From Rhizobium sp. FKL33 (GTDB lineage Bacteria; Pseudomonadota; Alphaproteobacteria; Rhizobiales; Rhizobiaceae), in assembly GCF_005222915.1 (NCBI RefSeq), contig NZ_STFX01000034.1, forward strand, positions 1 through 63,944: 63,944 nucleotides of DNA, in the 5' to 3' direction. The translations under genes were made by a program, and so were the position numbers. Positions 8,938 to 18,298 of this stretch are shown one piece after another; position 1 is the first letter of the stretch; each line of letters begins with the position of its first letter. The notes under the pieces were generated by a model that was not told the origin of the DNA, ran no database searches, and worked only from the letters and a program-made list of their open reading frames with translations.

Positions 8938-9624
8938 TTAATGCGCAGCCGGCGCGCCGCTCTTCAGCAGCGGAATGTTCGGCAGCGTATGACCCAGCAC
9001 CTGGTCGGCGCCTTCGTAGATCATGCGGACGGCGACGAACAGGATAACCAGCAGGCCGACCCAGGCGATCCAGCGGAAGCGGTGTAGGAGCTTGGCGATG
9101 CCGGCGGAGGCTGCGCCCATCAGCACGACGGAGAGGCCGAGGCCGAAGATCAGCGCCGTCATATGATCGCGCGCAGCGCCGGCGACGGCGAGCACATTGT
9201 CGAGCGACATGGAAACGTCGGCGACGATGATCTGGAACACCGCGTCGCGCAGCGTCTTGCGCGGTTTGCCGGCCACGACGCCGTCGGCGTTCTGGTCGGT
9301 GTTGGACAAGGCTTCCTCGGCGTCGACGATCTCCTCTTCCTTGACCGTGAGTTCGCGATACATCTTCCAGCTGACCCAGAGCAGCAGAATGCCGCCGATG
9401 AGGATCAGGCCGATGAGTTGCAGCAACCAGGTGGTGGCGAGCGCGAAGACGATGCGGAGCACCGTTGCGGCGAGAATGCCGATCAGGATCGCCTTCTTGC
9501 GCAGGTCGGGCGCGAGCCCGGCTGCGGCCATGCCGATGACGATGGCGTTGTCGGCGGCGAGGACGAGGTCGATCATCACGACCTGAGCGAAGGCGGCGAG
9601 CGCCGCATAGTCGATGCCAAACAT
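8938..9624 (-). CDS. TerC-family integral membrane protein
   Basis: 228 aa with about seven transmembrane segments. Two acidic membrane motifs typical of TerC/Alx proteins are present: MIDLVLAADNAIVIG near 20 and VADVSMSLDNVLAVAG near 122. A charged cytoplasmic loop (KEEEIVDAEEALSN) separates the halves. The family is linked to metal-ion (manganese/calcium) efflux and to metallating exported proteins; the substrate here is not known. ATG 9624 has a GGAACCGGAG site upstream; an upstream in-frame start at 9693 would add 23 unlikely residues. Probably first gene of a terC-dusA unit. Confidence 0.85.
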   Translation of the reverse strand: MFGIDYAALAAFAQVVMIDLVLAADNAIVIGMAAAGLAPDLRKKAILIGILAATVLRIVFALATTWLLQLIGLILIGGILLLWVSWKMYRELTVKEEEIVDAEEALSNTDQNADGVVAGKPRKTLRDAVFQIIVADVSMSLDNVLAVAGAARDHMTALIFGLGLSVVLMGAASAGIAKLLHRFRWIAWVGLLVILFVAVRMIYEGADQVLGHTLPNIPLLKSGAPAAH

Positions 9625-9776
9625 CTGAACTCCGGTTCCGGAAAACATAAAAGGAATGCTCCGCTGATTGGACGCAAACGATTGGACTGTCAACCGCGAG
9701 CGCGTTCAAAGGCTTGCATTACACGCCTCGTAACGAAAAACTGCCTGCAAGGGTTCAAATGGAATCGGAGGATGAA

Positions 9777-10304
9777 ATGCCCCTATATGCGCTGGACGAC
9801 GACACGCCCGTCACCCCGGAAGATGGACGCTACTGGATCGCGCCCGACGCGCATGTGATCGGCAAGGTGACGCTGGGCGAGGATGTGGGCGTCTGGTTCG
9901 GCGCGGTGTTGCGTGGCGACAACGAACGCATCACCATCGGCGCACGCACCAATATTCAGGAAGGCGCCATGCTGCACACCGATTGGGGCTATCCCGCAAC
10001 CATTGGCGAAGGCTGCACGATAGGCCATCACGCCATCGTCCATGGCGCCGAAATCGGCGACAATTCACTGATCGGCATGGGCGCGACGATCCTCAACGGC
10101 GCGAAGATCGGGCGGAATTGCCTGGTCGGCGCTAATGCGCTGGTGACGGAAGGCAAGGTGTTCCCCGACAATTCGCTGATTGTCGGCTCGCCCGCCCGCG
10201 TGGTCAGGACGCTCGACGCCAAGGCCGAAGAGGGCCTGCGCCGGTCTGCAGACAGCTATGTCGAAAACTGGAAGCGCTTCTCCAAGGGCCTGACGCCGCT
10301 CTGA
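9777..10304 (+). CDS. Gamma-carbonic anhydrase family protein
   Basis: 175 aa left-handed beta-helix protein of hexapeptide repeats ((I/V/L)G-x4). The three metal-ligand histidines of the gamma-CA/PaaY/YrdA family are visible: one in AMLHTDWG, two in [13 protein letters not shown]. Homologues form trimers with a metal at each interface; some hydrate CO2, others do not. GGAGGA lies directly before the chosen ATG 9777; an in-frame ATG at 9759 is possible but poorer. Divergent from terC, convergent with the GGDEF-EAL gene. Confidence 0.88.
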   Translation: MPLYALDDDTPVTPEDGRYWIAPDAHVIGKVTLGEDVGVWFGAVLRGDNERITIGARTNIQEGAMLHTDWGYPATIGEGCTIGHHAIVHGAEIGDNSLIGMGATILNGAKIGRNCLVGANALVTEGKVFPDNSLIVGSPARVVRTLDAKAEEGLRRSADSYVENWKRFSKGLTPL

Positions 10305-10307
10305 CGT

Positions 10308-13300
10308 TCAGGCGATCTTGCGCTTCTCCGGCTCGACGAGACTGAAGGTGGCGTCTCCCGGCGTGGGGCGTCCGAAGAAATAGCCCTGCGCCATCTCGCA
10401 GCCGATCGAACGCAGCATCGCCGCCTGTTCGGCGGTTTCCACGCCTTCTGCCGTGGTCATCATGCCGAGGTCGCGGCAGAGATTGGTGACGGCCCGGATG
10501 ATGGCGATCGATTCCGGATCGGCGTCCATGCCGCGCACGAAGCTCTGGTCGATCTTGATCTTCTGGAACGGGAACTTGCGGATATAACTCAGCGACGAAT
10601 AGCCGGTGCCGAAATCATCCATGGCGAAGGCAACGCCCAGCGCCTTGAGTTCGTTGAGCACGCCCATGGTGCTGTCGGTGTCGTTGAGGAAGACGCCTTC
10701 GGTGATTTCGAGCATCAGGCGGTTCGGGGCAAGGCCGGCCTTGGCGAGCGCACCGGCCACCACTTCGGGCAGATCGCCTCCTTCGAATTGCAGCGGCGAA
10801 ATGTTGACGGCCACCACGACATCGTTGGGCCATGCCGTCGCCATCTGGCAGGCCGCATCGAGAATCCAGGCGCCGAGTTCGCAGATCAGGCCGGTTTCCT
10901 CGGCCACCGGAATGAACTCGGCCGGCGAGACAAAGCCGCGGCGCGGATGTTTCCAGCGCACCAGCGCCTCGAAACCGACGATGCGTTCCCCCTGCAGCAT
11001 CACCAGCGGCTGGTAATGAAGTTCGAACTGGCGGGCGTTGATCGCTTCGCGCAAGTCGTGCTCCATCTCGCGCCAGTCACGCATGCGCCGGTCCATGTCG
11101 ACTTCGAAGAAGCGATGCTTGCCGCGGCCTTCCTGCTTGGCGCAGTAGAGCGCCAGGTCGGCGTTCTTCGACAGTTCGTCGGCGTCGACGCCGTCCTGCG
11201 GAGCCAGCGCAATGCCGATCGAGGTGCCGATGACGATATGATGACCTTCGATGTCGAACGGGGCGTTGATGGCCGAGATGATACGCTCGGCGAGCGCGCT
11301 CGCGCCCTCGGGCTGCGACACGCCGGTCTGTAGGACGGCGAATTCGTCGCCGCCAAGACGGGCGGCGAAACATTTGGGATCGAGCACACCGCGCAGGCGC
11401 TCGGCGACCTTGACGAGGAGAGCGTCTCCGACCGGGTGGCCGAGCGTGTCATTGACGATCTTGAACCGATCGAGATCGAGATAGAGCAGCGCGGCATCCC
11501 GGGCGTCGGACGCATCGAGCCGCTGGGCCATGACATGGCTGCGGAACAGGGTTCGGTTCGCGAGATTGGTCAGCGCGTCATGCAGCGCCATATGGGTGAT
11601 CTTCTGCTGCGCCGCCTGTTTTTCCGTAATGTCTTCATGGGTGACGACATGACCGCCATCCGGCAGGCGCGTCACCGTCATGGTCATGATGCGCCCGTCC
11701 TCGAGTTCCACCATACGCTGGGAATGCTGATAGACCTTGCTGCGATCTTCTGCGTCACCCAGCACGTCATCCGAGAGGGTGCGCTTGATGCCGACGCCGT
11801 TGCGGCGGCAGATGGCGATGAAATCGCCGACCGGCATGCCGGACAGATCGATCTCTTCGCCCTTCATATAGAATTCGTGCAGCCGTCTGTTGGCGACGAT
11901 GATCTTGCCGTCGCGATCCAACATGAACAGGGCCTGCGGCATGTTCTCGACGGCGCCATAGAGACGGTCGCGCTGGATCGACAATTCCTGCCGGCTCGCC
12001 TCCTGCAATTCGCTGCGGGCCTTGGCGAGCGCCTGGAAGGTGGAGGCGAACTGCTTGGCGAGATCGCCGATCTCGTCGGCGCGGGCCAGGAGCGCCGGAT
12101 CGATCGGATCATCGTCGAGATTTTCCCGTTTCGCAAGCGCGCTGACATCCGTCGTCAGCGCTTCGAGCGGCTCGGTGACGGCGCGGCGGAAATACATGCC
12201 GGTAATCAAGAGCAACGTCGCGCTCAGGAAGACGCTGAGGGCTATTTCCCAAGAAGCGGAAATGGACTGTTGCTCTGTCCGGAACTGTGCATTGCGGTTG
12301 ATGCGCTGGGCGACGTCCATGATGTTGAGCAGCGCGACGGAATACTGTCCTTGTTCGCGCTGAAGACGCGACACCAACGCCTGTTTGGCGATCTCATTCT
12401 GCACGACGCTCGTCTGCGCATTAAAAATCGACGCCGGCGCGGTATGCGAAATTTTCTTGGCTTCCTCGAGCAGGACATGCAACCGCCCGAATTCGTCAAG
12501 CCGTTGCTCGCGCTCGAAATGGTTGCTGGTGTCGTCGAGAATGCGTTCGATGGCTTCGAGACTGCCCCAATAGGCCTTGCGGAGCCGCTGCAGGTCGTAC
12601 AGGCGCGGCGCATTGGCGAATTTCGTATTGAGCCCGCCGAGTTCGATCGCCAGGATCTTGAGCTTGTAAAAATTGCGCAGATCACTGGAAATCGTTCGAG
12701 AAACGGGCCCTGAAGGCAGGTCTGCTCCGGCGGCGGGATTTCGAACCGCCCCTTCATAGCTCAGATTGGGACCCCAAAAATTTGCCGCGCTCTTTTCGAT
12801 CTCCATGATCTCGGTCGACACTTCGACCTCGATCAGATTGATGATGCTGCGCAGAGCGTTCTCGCCGATCGCCACATCGGCCTTCGACGCGGTAACCCGA
12901 TGGCAGACATCGAGAAGCGCGCTGCGCGTCTTGAAGATCTTGGATCCGGAGAATTCGTAGCGGCGCAACTCCTGAGCGGCGTCCGCCTGCTCGGCCATGG
13001 CGGTCAGAAATTTCAGCTTCCGGGTCTGGTTTTCCGCGGATTGCTTGAGATAGCGCTCCGCCCCTTCAAGACCGGCGCAGTTTTTCATCACCGGGTCGAA
13101 GACGCTTTGAAGCTTCTGATAGCTTTCCGAAAGTGAGATGACGCCGATCAGCAAGGGTGAGGCCGCAGCGGAGGAAAACTTTACCGCATCTTCGACCTTG
13201 TTGATGTTGTAAACGGCGTTTACGCCGCCGGCCAGCGACGCGATCACGCTCAGGCCGACGCCGAACATCACCTTCTTGCGAAAGCGTATATTCGACTCCA

Positions 13301-13340
13301 GGGAAAAACTGAGAAACCTCTTACCAAAAGAGCGTTTCAT
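10308..13340 (-). CDS. Membrane-bound sensor diguanylate cyclase/phosphodiesterase (HAMP-PAS-GGDEF-EAL)
   Basis: About 1010 aa. Order: cytoplasmic start, transmembrane segment near 20-40, a large helical sensor region to about 360, a second transmembrane segment (LSVFLSATLLLITGMYF), HAMP, PAS near 475-580 (ENMPQALFMLDRDGKIIVANRR), GGDEF near 595-755, EAL near 770-1000. The cyclase motif is an intact GGDEF near 661. EAL is intact near 790, with DDFGTGYSSL downstream, so either c-di-GMP synthesis or breakdown is possible. The periplasmic sensor resembles four-helix ligand-binding modules. Start is uncertain: ATG 13340 (MKRSFG) was used; a GTG at 13364 gives eight more residues. About 270 bp upstream are gene-free. 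Confidence 0.9.
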   Translation of the reverse strand: MKRSFGKRFLSFSLESNIRFRKKVMFGVGLSVIASLAGGVNAVYNINKVEDAVKFSSAAASPLLIGVISLSESYQKLQSVFDPVMKNCAGLEGAERYLKQSAENQTRKLKFLTAMAEQADAAQELRRYEFSGSKIFKTRSALLDVCHRVTASKADVAIGENALRSIINLIEVEVSTEIMEIEKSAANFWGPNLSYEGAVRNPAAGADLPSGPVSRTISSDLRNFYKLKILAIELGGLNTKFANAPRLYDLQRLRKAYWGSLEAIERILDDTSNHFEREQRLDEFGRLHVLLEEAKKISHTAPASIFNAQTSVVQNEIAKQALVSRLQREQGQYSVALLNIMDVAQRINRNAQFRTEQQSISASWEIALSVFLSATLLLITGMYFRRAVTEPLEALTTDVSALAKRENLDDDPIDPALLARADEIGDLAKQFASTFQALAKARSELQEASRQELSIQRDRLYGAVENMPQALFMLDRDGKIIVANRRLHEFYMKGEEIDLSGMPVGDFIAICRRNGVGIKRTLSDDVLGDAEDRSKVYQHSQRMVELEDGRIMTMTVTRLPDGGHVVTHEDITEKQAAQQKITHMALHDALTNLANRTLFRSHVMAQRLDASDARDAALLYLDLDRFKIVNDTLGHPVGDALLVKVAERLRGVLDPKCFAARLGGDEFAVLQTGVSQPEGASALAERIISAINAPFDIEGHHIVIGTSIGIALAPQDGVDADELSKNADLALYCAKQEGRGKHRFFEVDMDRRMRDWREMEHDLREAINARQFELHYQPLVMLQGERIVGFEALVRWKHPRRGFVSPAEFIPVAEETGLICELGAWILDAACQMATAWPNDVVVAVNISPLQFEGGDLPEVVAGALAKAGLAPNRLMLEITEGVFLNDTDSTMGVLNELKALGVAFAMDDFGTGYSSLSYIRKFPFQKIKIDQSFVRGMDADPESIAIIRAVTNLCRDLGMMTTAEGVETAEQAAMLRSIGCEMAQGYFFGRPTPGDATFSLVEPEKRKIA

Positions 13341-13610
13341 CGACCGCGCATCCTCATCTCTCACGTAGCGGCATCCTATGCGCCACTACTTGAAAATGAA
13401 TTAAGCAGTTGGCAAACTTTCACGCGATCTTGGGTAAGCAAAATCAATCACAGAAAATACTAATCTTCCAAAATTATAGCGGAATCAACGACGCGATTCC
13501 GATCATGAGACTGTAACACCTGAAGAAAATCGAAAATGAATCTTGGGCACTTGAATATGTCAGCGCAAACATAAGGGGTTAAGATTTGGAAATGTGCTGA
13601 TTTGGAACAA

Positions 13611-15980
13611 TCAGAGCGACGTCCTTTTCAACCTAAGCGCATTCCCGATGACCGACACCGATGACAGGCTCATCGCCGCCGCCGCCGCCATCGGTGACAA
13701 AAGCGACCCTGTGAAGGGATAGAGCAGTCCCGCCGCGAACGGCACGCCGACGGCGTTGTAAGCGAAGGCGAAGAACAGGTTCTGGCGGATATTGGCGACC
13801 GTCGCGAGCGCCAGCCGCCGCGCGCGGCCAAGCGCGGCGAGATCGCCTTTGACCAGCGTGACGCCCGCACTTTTGAGCGCCGCATCGGAACCCGCGCCCA
13901 TGGCGACCCCGACATGGGCGGCGGCGAGCGCCGGGGCGTCGTTGACGCCATCTCCGGCCATGGCCACGATCAGACCTTCGGCGCGCAACGCATCGATCAG
14001 CGCCTTCTTGTCCTCAGGCGAGTGCCCGGCCCTGACATCGCGGATGCCGAGCGCGGCGGCGACATGGCGCGCCGTGGGCAGGCTGTCGCCGGTCGCCATC
14101 ACCACCCGCATGCCCTCGGCCTCGAGCCGGCGCACCATCTCCGCCGCTTCGGGCTTGATCGGATCGCGGACCGACAAGAGGCCGGCGAGCCGGTGATCGA
14201 CGACCAGAAACACCACCGTATCGCCCTTGCCTGCGAGATCCGCGGCGACTTTGGCGAGTGGATCGGCGTCAGACAGAAATTCACCGGCCAGCGCATGATT
14301 GCCGAGCGCCAGCGCATGAGCATCGATCCGCCCCGTCACCCCCTTGCCCGTGATCGCCGAAAAATCGGTCACCGCAAGCCGCGGCAGGCTGCGCGCTTCG
14401 GCCGCCTGGACGATCGCCGAGGCGATCGGATGTTCGGAGCCACGCTCGAGGGCGGCGGCGAACTGCAGCGCCTGCTCCTCGCTAAAGCCTGCATTTGGGA
14501 TTACTTCGCCGAGCGCCGGCTTCCCTTGCGTCAGCGTTCCCGTCTTGTCGATCACGAGGCAGTCGGCGGCGGCGAGCGCCTCGAGGCTTGCGGCGTCGCG
14601 CACCAGCACCCCGGCTTCGGCGCCGCGGCCGGCGGCGATCATCACCGACATCGGCGCAGCCAGCCCGAGCGCGCAGGGGCAAGCGATGATCAGCACGGAG
14701 ACCGCGGCGATCAGCGCATAGACGAGGCTCGGCGACGGCCCATAGATCAGCCAGGCGCAGAAGGAGAGCCCGGCAACCGCGACCACCGCCGGCGCGAACC
14801 AGGCGGAAACGCGGTCGGCGAGCTTCTGGATCGGCGCGCGCGATCGCTGCGCTTCGGCGACCAGCGCCACGATCCGCGACAGCAGCATGTCGGCGCCGAC
14901 ATGCGAGGCCTGCATCACGAAGGCGCCGGACCGGTTGATCGTGCCGCCGGTGACGGCAGCCCCTTCGGCCTTCTCGACCGGAATGGGCTCGCCGGTGATC
15001 ATGCTTTCATCGACCGAAGAGCCGCCGTCGAGCACGACGCCGTCGACCGGCACGGCCTCGCCCGGACGCACCCGCAGCCGGTCGCCCGGCAGGATGTTTT
15101 CGAGCGGCGCGTCGAATTCGGAGCCGTCAGGCTGGATGCGCCGCGCCGTCTTCGGCGCTAGGCCGATCAGCGCCCGGATGGCGTCGCCTGTCCTCGCCCG
15201 CGCCTTCAATTCCAGGATCTGGCCGAGAAACACCAGCGTCACGATCACCGCCGCCGCTTCGAAATAGACAGGCGGCAGACCGCCATGGCCGGCCACGTCA
15301 TGCGGGAAGATCTGCGGCGCCAGCACGGCGACGAGGCTGTAGCCGAAGGCTGCGGTGACGCCGAGCATGATCAGCGTCCACATATTGTAATGCCCGGTCC
15401 GGAGCGAAGCCCAGCCGCGGACGAAAAACGGTCTCGCCGCCCAGAGAACGACGGGGGCCGCGAGCGCCAGTTCGAGGAAGCCGGAGAGCCGTTCGCCAAA
15501 CAAGTCGCGGATCGGCAGGCCGAGCATCGGCCCCATCGCGAGGACCAGCAAGGGCGCTGTCAAAGCCGCCGACACGAGAAAGCGGCGAGTGAAATCGACG
15601 AGTTCCGGATTGGGTCCCTCGTCAGCCGACGGCGTCATCGGCTCCAGCGCCATGCCGCAGATCGGGCAGGCGCCCGGCTCGTTGCGGATGATCTCGGGAT
15701 CCATTGGGCAGCTGTATTGCACCGCGGCCTTGGGCTGCTTCGGCTTGTTCCTGGAATGACCGGACAGATAGAACCAGGGATCGGCGGCAAAGCGGGTGCG
15801 GCATTTGGGATTGCAGAAATGATAGTCCACGCCGTCATGCGTGAGACTTGGCTTGCCGATGCCCAGCTTCACCGTCATGCCGCAGACCGGATCGATGGCG
15901 GTCGGAGGATTGCCGGTCGGGCCGGAGGGAGCGGCGGCGTCGAACAGCCGGTCGAACACCCCGTCCTCGAATTTCTGCAT
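13611..15980 (-). CDS. Copper-type P1B ATPase with N-terminal YHS and HMBD domains
   Basis: 789 aa heavy-metal pump. Instead of the usual HMA domain, the N-terminus has a YHS-type metal-binding module ([10 protein letters not shown]...[12 protein letters not shown], about 30-75) and an HMBD zinc-ribbon-like motif (YSCPMDP...PGACPICGM, about 88-113). The core has the CPC motif CPCALGL near 436, phosphorylated DKTGTLT near 475, SEHPIAS and [10 protein letters not shown], which specify a Cu+/Ag+ (P1B-1) transporter. Such YHS/CopA2-type pumps can load copper for periplasmic oxidase assembly or export excess copper. An FNR/FixK-type box at 16047-16060 lies 73 bp before the ATG, suggesting low-oxygen induction with the cbb3 genes. 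Confidence 0.9.
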   Translation of the reverse strand: MQKFEDGVFDRLFDAAAPSGPTGNPPTAIDPVCGMTVKLGIGKPSLTHDGVDYHFCNPKCRTRFAADPWFYLSGHSRNKPKQPKAAVQYSCPMDPEIIRNEPGACPICGMALEPMTPSADEGPNPELVDFTRRFLVSAALTAPLLVLAMGPMLGLPIRDLFGERLSGFLELALAAPVVLWAARPFFVRGWASLRTGHYNMWTLIMLGVTAAFGYSLVAVLAPQIFPHDVAGHGGLPPVYFEAAAVIVTLVFLGQILELKARARTGDAIRALIGLAPKTARRIQPDGSEFDAPLENILPGDRLRVRPGEAVPVDGVVLDGGSSVDESMITGEPIPVEKAEGAAVTGGTINRSGAFVMQASHVGADMLLSRIVALVAEAQRSRAPIQKLADRVSAWFAPAVVAVAGLSFCAWLIYGPSPSLVYALIAAVSVLIIACPCALGLAAPMSVMIAAGRGAEAGVLVRDAASLEALAAADCLVIDKTGTLTQGKPALGEVIPNAGFSEEQALQFAAALERGSEHPIASAIVQAAEARSLPRLAVTDFSAITGKGVTGRIDAHALALGNHALAGEFLSDADPLAKVAADLAGKGDTVVFLVVDHRLAGLLSVRDPIKPEAAEMVRRLEAEGMRVVMATGDSLPTARHVAAALGIRDVRAGHSPEDKKALIDALRAEGLIVAMAGDGVNDAPALAAAHVGVAMGAGSDAALKSAGVTLVKGDLAALGRARRLALATVANIRQNLFFAFAYNAVGVPFAAGLLYPFTGSLLSPMAAAAAMSLSSVSVIGNALRLKRTSL

Positions 15981-16046
15981 CGCCCGCTCTCCTGCTCATG
16001 CCCCTATCGCGTCACCCTTCCCTAGCCGGTCGGGGCAGCCAGAGTC

Positions 16047-16060
16047 TTGACGCATATCAA
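16047..16060 (-). promoter_or_regulatory. FNR/FixK-type box upstream of the YHS/HMBD copper ATPase
   Basis: TTGAC-GCAT-ATCAA matches the TTGAY-N4-RTCAA anaerobox. Its centre is about 73 bp before the ATG at 15980. If centred at -41.5, transcription would begin near 16012, leaving a leader of about 32 nt. The box overlaps the stop codon of zur (16057-16059). Confidence 0.6.
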
Positions 16061-16458
16061 GCGCAGTTCTTGCAGGCGCCGCGGATTTCGATCGTCGTCT
16101 TTTCCGCCTTGAACTGCGTCGCCGCCTGCCATTGCTTGAGCTGGCCCTCGATCGTGTGGTCGTGAAATTCGGTCACCTGCCCGCAGGTATCGCAGATGGC
16201 GAAGGCGATCACGCCGTGATGATGATCGTGGTGATCATGCGGATGCGCGCAGGCGACGAAGGCGTTGAGGCTTTCCAGCCGGTGCACCAGCCGCTGCTCG
16301 ACGAGTTTCTCGAGCGCGCGATACACCTGCAGCGGCGCGCGGAAGCCGTCGCCGCGCAAGCGATCGAGAATGTCATAGGCGCTCAGCGGAGCGGCCGCGC
16401 CATTCAGCGCGCCGAGCACCAGCGCCTGATTCTTGGTGAGGTTCTGTTCCGCTTTCAT
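16057..16458 (-). CDS. zur: Zinc uptake regulator Zur (Fur family)
   Basis: 133-aa Fur-family repressor. Winged helix in residues 10-60 (LSAYDILDRL, APLQVYRALEKL), then a histidine-rich regulatory metal site (HPHDHHDHHH near 73-82), CDTCGQ and a C-terminal CKNC that make up the structural zinc site. Genetic context (last gene of znuC-znuB-zur, opposite znuA) argues for Zur and against Fur/Mur. The ATG at 16458 shares one base with the znuB stop (TGATG) and has GGGAGG five bases upstream; GTG at 16461 is the other option. It should repress at the TAACATTA-type boxes at 18222-18259 and 19393-19408. Confidence 0.93.
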   Translation of the reverse strand: MKAEQNLTKNQALVLGALNGAAAPLSAYDILDRLRGDGFRAPLQVYRALEKLVEQRLVHRLESLNAFVACAHPHDHHDHHHGVIAFAICDTCGQVTEFHDHTIEGQLKQWQAATQFKAEKTTIEIRGACKNCA

Positions 16459-17270
16459 CACGTCCTCCCTTCTTCAGTCAGCCGATTGCGTCCCATAGGA
16501 AGCAGGCTGACCACAAACAGCACGAGCGCCGCCACCACGATGGACGGTCCCGACGGCGTGTCGAATTGCAGCGATCCGTACAGTCCGCCCCAGACGGCGA
16601 CAACGCCGATGAGCGCTGACAGAACCGCCATGATCTCGGGCGAAGTCGAGAACCGTCGCGCTGCGGCGGCGGGGATGATCAACAGCGAGGTGATCAGCAG
16701 AATGCCGACGATTTTCATGGCGATGGCGATGACCACGGCGAGCAGCAGCATAAAGATCAGCCGCGCCCGCTTCGGCTGCAGCCCCTCGGCCTCGGCAAGA
16801 TCCTCCGAGACGGTGGAGGCGACCAGCGGCCGCCAAAGATAAACGAGCGTCAATAACACCAGAATGCCGCCGCCCCAGATCAGGTCGATATCGCCCTCCC
16901 CGATCGCGAGAATGTCGCCGAACAGGAAACTGACGAGATCGACGCGCACCCAGGACATGAAAGCGAGGATCACCAATCCGACCGACAGCGAGGCGTGCGA
17001 GAGGATGCCGAGCAGCGAATCCGCCGACAGCGACTGCACGCGCTGCAACAACAGCAGCAAGAGCGACACCGCGGCGGCCACCACGAAAACCGCGATCATG
17101 ATGTTGAGATTGAACAGCAGCGACAACGCCACGCCGAGCAGCGCCGAATGCGCCATCGTGTCGCCGAAATAGGCCATGCGCCGCCAGACGATGAAGCAGC
17201 CGAGCGGCCCGGTGGTCAGCGCAAGCCCGGTGCCGCCAATCAGCGCGCGGATGAAGAAATCGTCAAGCAT
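16458..17270 (-). CDS. znuB: Zinc ABC transporter permease ZnuB
   Basis: 270-aa membrane subunit of the high-affinity zinc importer, ABC-3 family. It has about eight hydrophobic segments. GDTMAHSALLGVAL near 37 and LLITSLLIIPAAAAR near 185 are family hallmarks. It overlaps the end of znuC by 8 bases and touches zur, so the three are translationally coupled. GGGAGG precedes ATG 17270. Works with ZnuC (ATPase) and ZnuA (periplasmic zinc binding). Confidence 0.95.
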   Translation of the reverse strand: MLDDFFIRALIGGTGLALTTGPLGCFIVWRRMAYFGDTMAHSALLGVALSLLFNLNIMIAVFVVAAAVSLLLLLLQRVQSLSADSLLGILSHASLSVGLVILAFMSWVRVDLVSFLFGDILAIGEGDIDLIWGGGILVLLTLVYLWRPLVASTVSEDLAEAEGLQPKRARLIFMLLLAVVIAIAMKIVGILLITSLLIIPAAAARRFSTSPEIMAVLSALIGVVAVWGGLYGSLQFDTPSGPSIVVAALVLFVVSLLPMGRNRLTEEGRT

Positions 17271-18183
17271 CGCGGCCTCCCGAACTCATGGTCTTGGGCA
17301 GAACCAGCCGGTTCCGCTCATGGCCGCAGCCGCAATCGGGTCCATGAACGTGATCGTCGTCGAAATCCTCGTCATGGTCGTGGTGATGGCCGTCGTCGGG
17401 ATGGCAATGGTCGGTCACCGAGCCGTCCGCATGCAGCACGCGCCCATCCGGCAGATGGGTGTGATCGTGATGATGGGCGTAGATGGCGAGCGCTCCCGCC
17501 CCCCGCTGGCCGAACAGCCGTTGATATTCGGGGCTTTGCGACACGGCTTGCGGCGTGCCGGTGCAGCAGACATGGCCGTTGAGGCAGATGACCGTGTCGG
17601 TCGCCGCCATCACCACATGCAGGTCGTGCGAGATCAGCAACACACCGCAGCCGATGCGGTCGCGGATCTCGCCGATCAATTCGTAAAGGGCGATCTCGCC
17701 CGAAAAATCCACACCCTGCACCGGCTCGTCCAACACCAGGAGATCGGGCCGACGGGCGATGGCGCGCGCCAGGAGAGCGCGCTGGAATTCGCCGCCCGAG
17801 AGATGCTGCACCTCGGCCTTGGCGAGATGCGAGATGCCGGTCTCGGCCAGCGCATCGGCGATGTCGCGTCGCGGCAACGGACCTGTCAGCGTCATCAGCC
17901 GCTCGACGGTCAGCGGCATGGTGCGATCGATGCTCATTTTCTGCGGCACATATCCGACTCTGAGGCCGTCGCGCTTCGACACTTTGCCCTCGTCCGGCTT
18001 GACCAGGCCCAGCGCCATGCGCGCCGACGTCGATTTTCCCGAACCATTGGGGCCGATCAACGTCACGATCTCACTCTTCCGCACGGCGAAGCTGACGCCG
18101 CGCACCAGCCAGCGGCCATTGCGCGAGATGCCGGCGCCATCGAGGCCAACCAGCTGATCATGTTGCGAAATTCTGTCGAGCAT
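17263..18183 (-). CDS. znuC: Zinc ABC transporter ATP-binding protein ZnuC, with His-rich C-terminal tail
   Basis: 306 aa, about 50 longer than E. coli ZnuC. Walker A GPNGSGKST near 44, signature LSGGEFQRALLARA near 128, Walker B LLVLDEPVQGVD near 150, switch His in LLISHDLHVV. After the ATPase core, residues about 238-295 are a metal-binding tail with many His and Asp (HHHDHTHLPDG, HPDDGHHHDHDEDFDDDH, GPDCGCGHE). The tail resembles zinc-buffering or sensing extensions seen in some alphaproteobacterial Znu systems. First gene of znuC-znuB-zur, with putative Zur boxes just upstream. Confidence 0.95.
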   Translation of the reverse strand: MLDRISQHDQLVGLDGAGISRNGRWLVRGVSFAVRKSEIVTLIGPNGSGKSTSARMALGLVKPDEGKVSKRDGLRVGYVPQKMSIDRTMPLTVERLMTLTGPLPRRDIADALAETGISHLAKAEVQHLSGGEFQRALLARAIARRPDLLVLDEPVQGVDFSGEIALYELIGEIRDRIGCGVLLISHDLHVVMAATDTVICLNGHVCCTGTPQAVSQSPEYQRLFGQRGAGALAIYAHHHDHTHLPDGRVLHADGSVTDHCHPDDGHHHDHDEDFDDDHVHGPDCGCGHERNRLVLPKTMSSGGRDA

Positions 18184-18221
18184 CGAATTTTCCAGAGTCG
18201 GGACTTGGCAGCGGTTATGTC

Positions 18222-18237
18222 ATACGTTATAGCGTAA
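18222..18237 (-). promoter_or_regulatory. Putative Zur box on the znuC side (weaker)
   Basis: ATACGTTA-TAGCGTAA keeps about 5 of 8 positions in each half of the consensus TAATGTTA-TAACATTA and includes the perfect CGTTA...TAACG inverted repeat at 18225-18239. It is centred 22 bp (two helical turns) from the znuA-side box and about 46 bp from the znuC ATG. Confidence 0.5.
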
Positions 18238-18243
18238 CGCAAT

Positions 18244-18259
18244 TTATGTAATAACATTA
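18244..18259 (+). promoter_or_regulatory. Putative Zur box on the znuA side
   Basis: TTATGTAA-TAACATTA. The right half is identical to that of the box at 19393-19408, and the left matches 6 of 8 consensus positions. GTAAT-AAC-ATTAC at 18248-18260 is also a perfect inverted repeat. It lies 47 bp before the znuA ATG, in the divergent znuA/znuC promoter region. Confidence 0.7.
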
Positions 18260-18298
18260 CGGCGATTATCCAGCCGTAGCGCATAAAAAGGAATGTTC

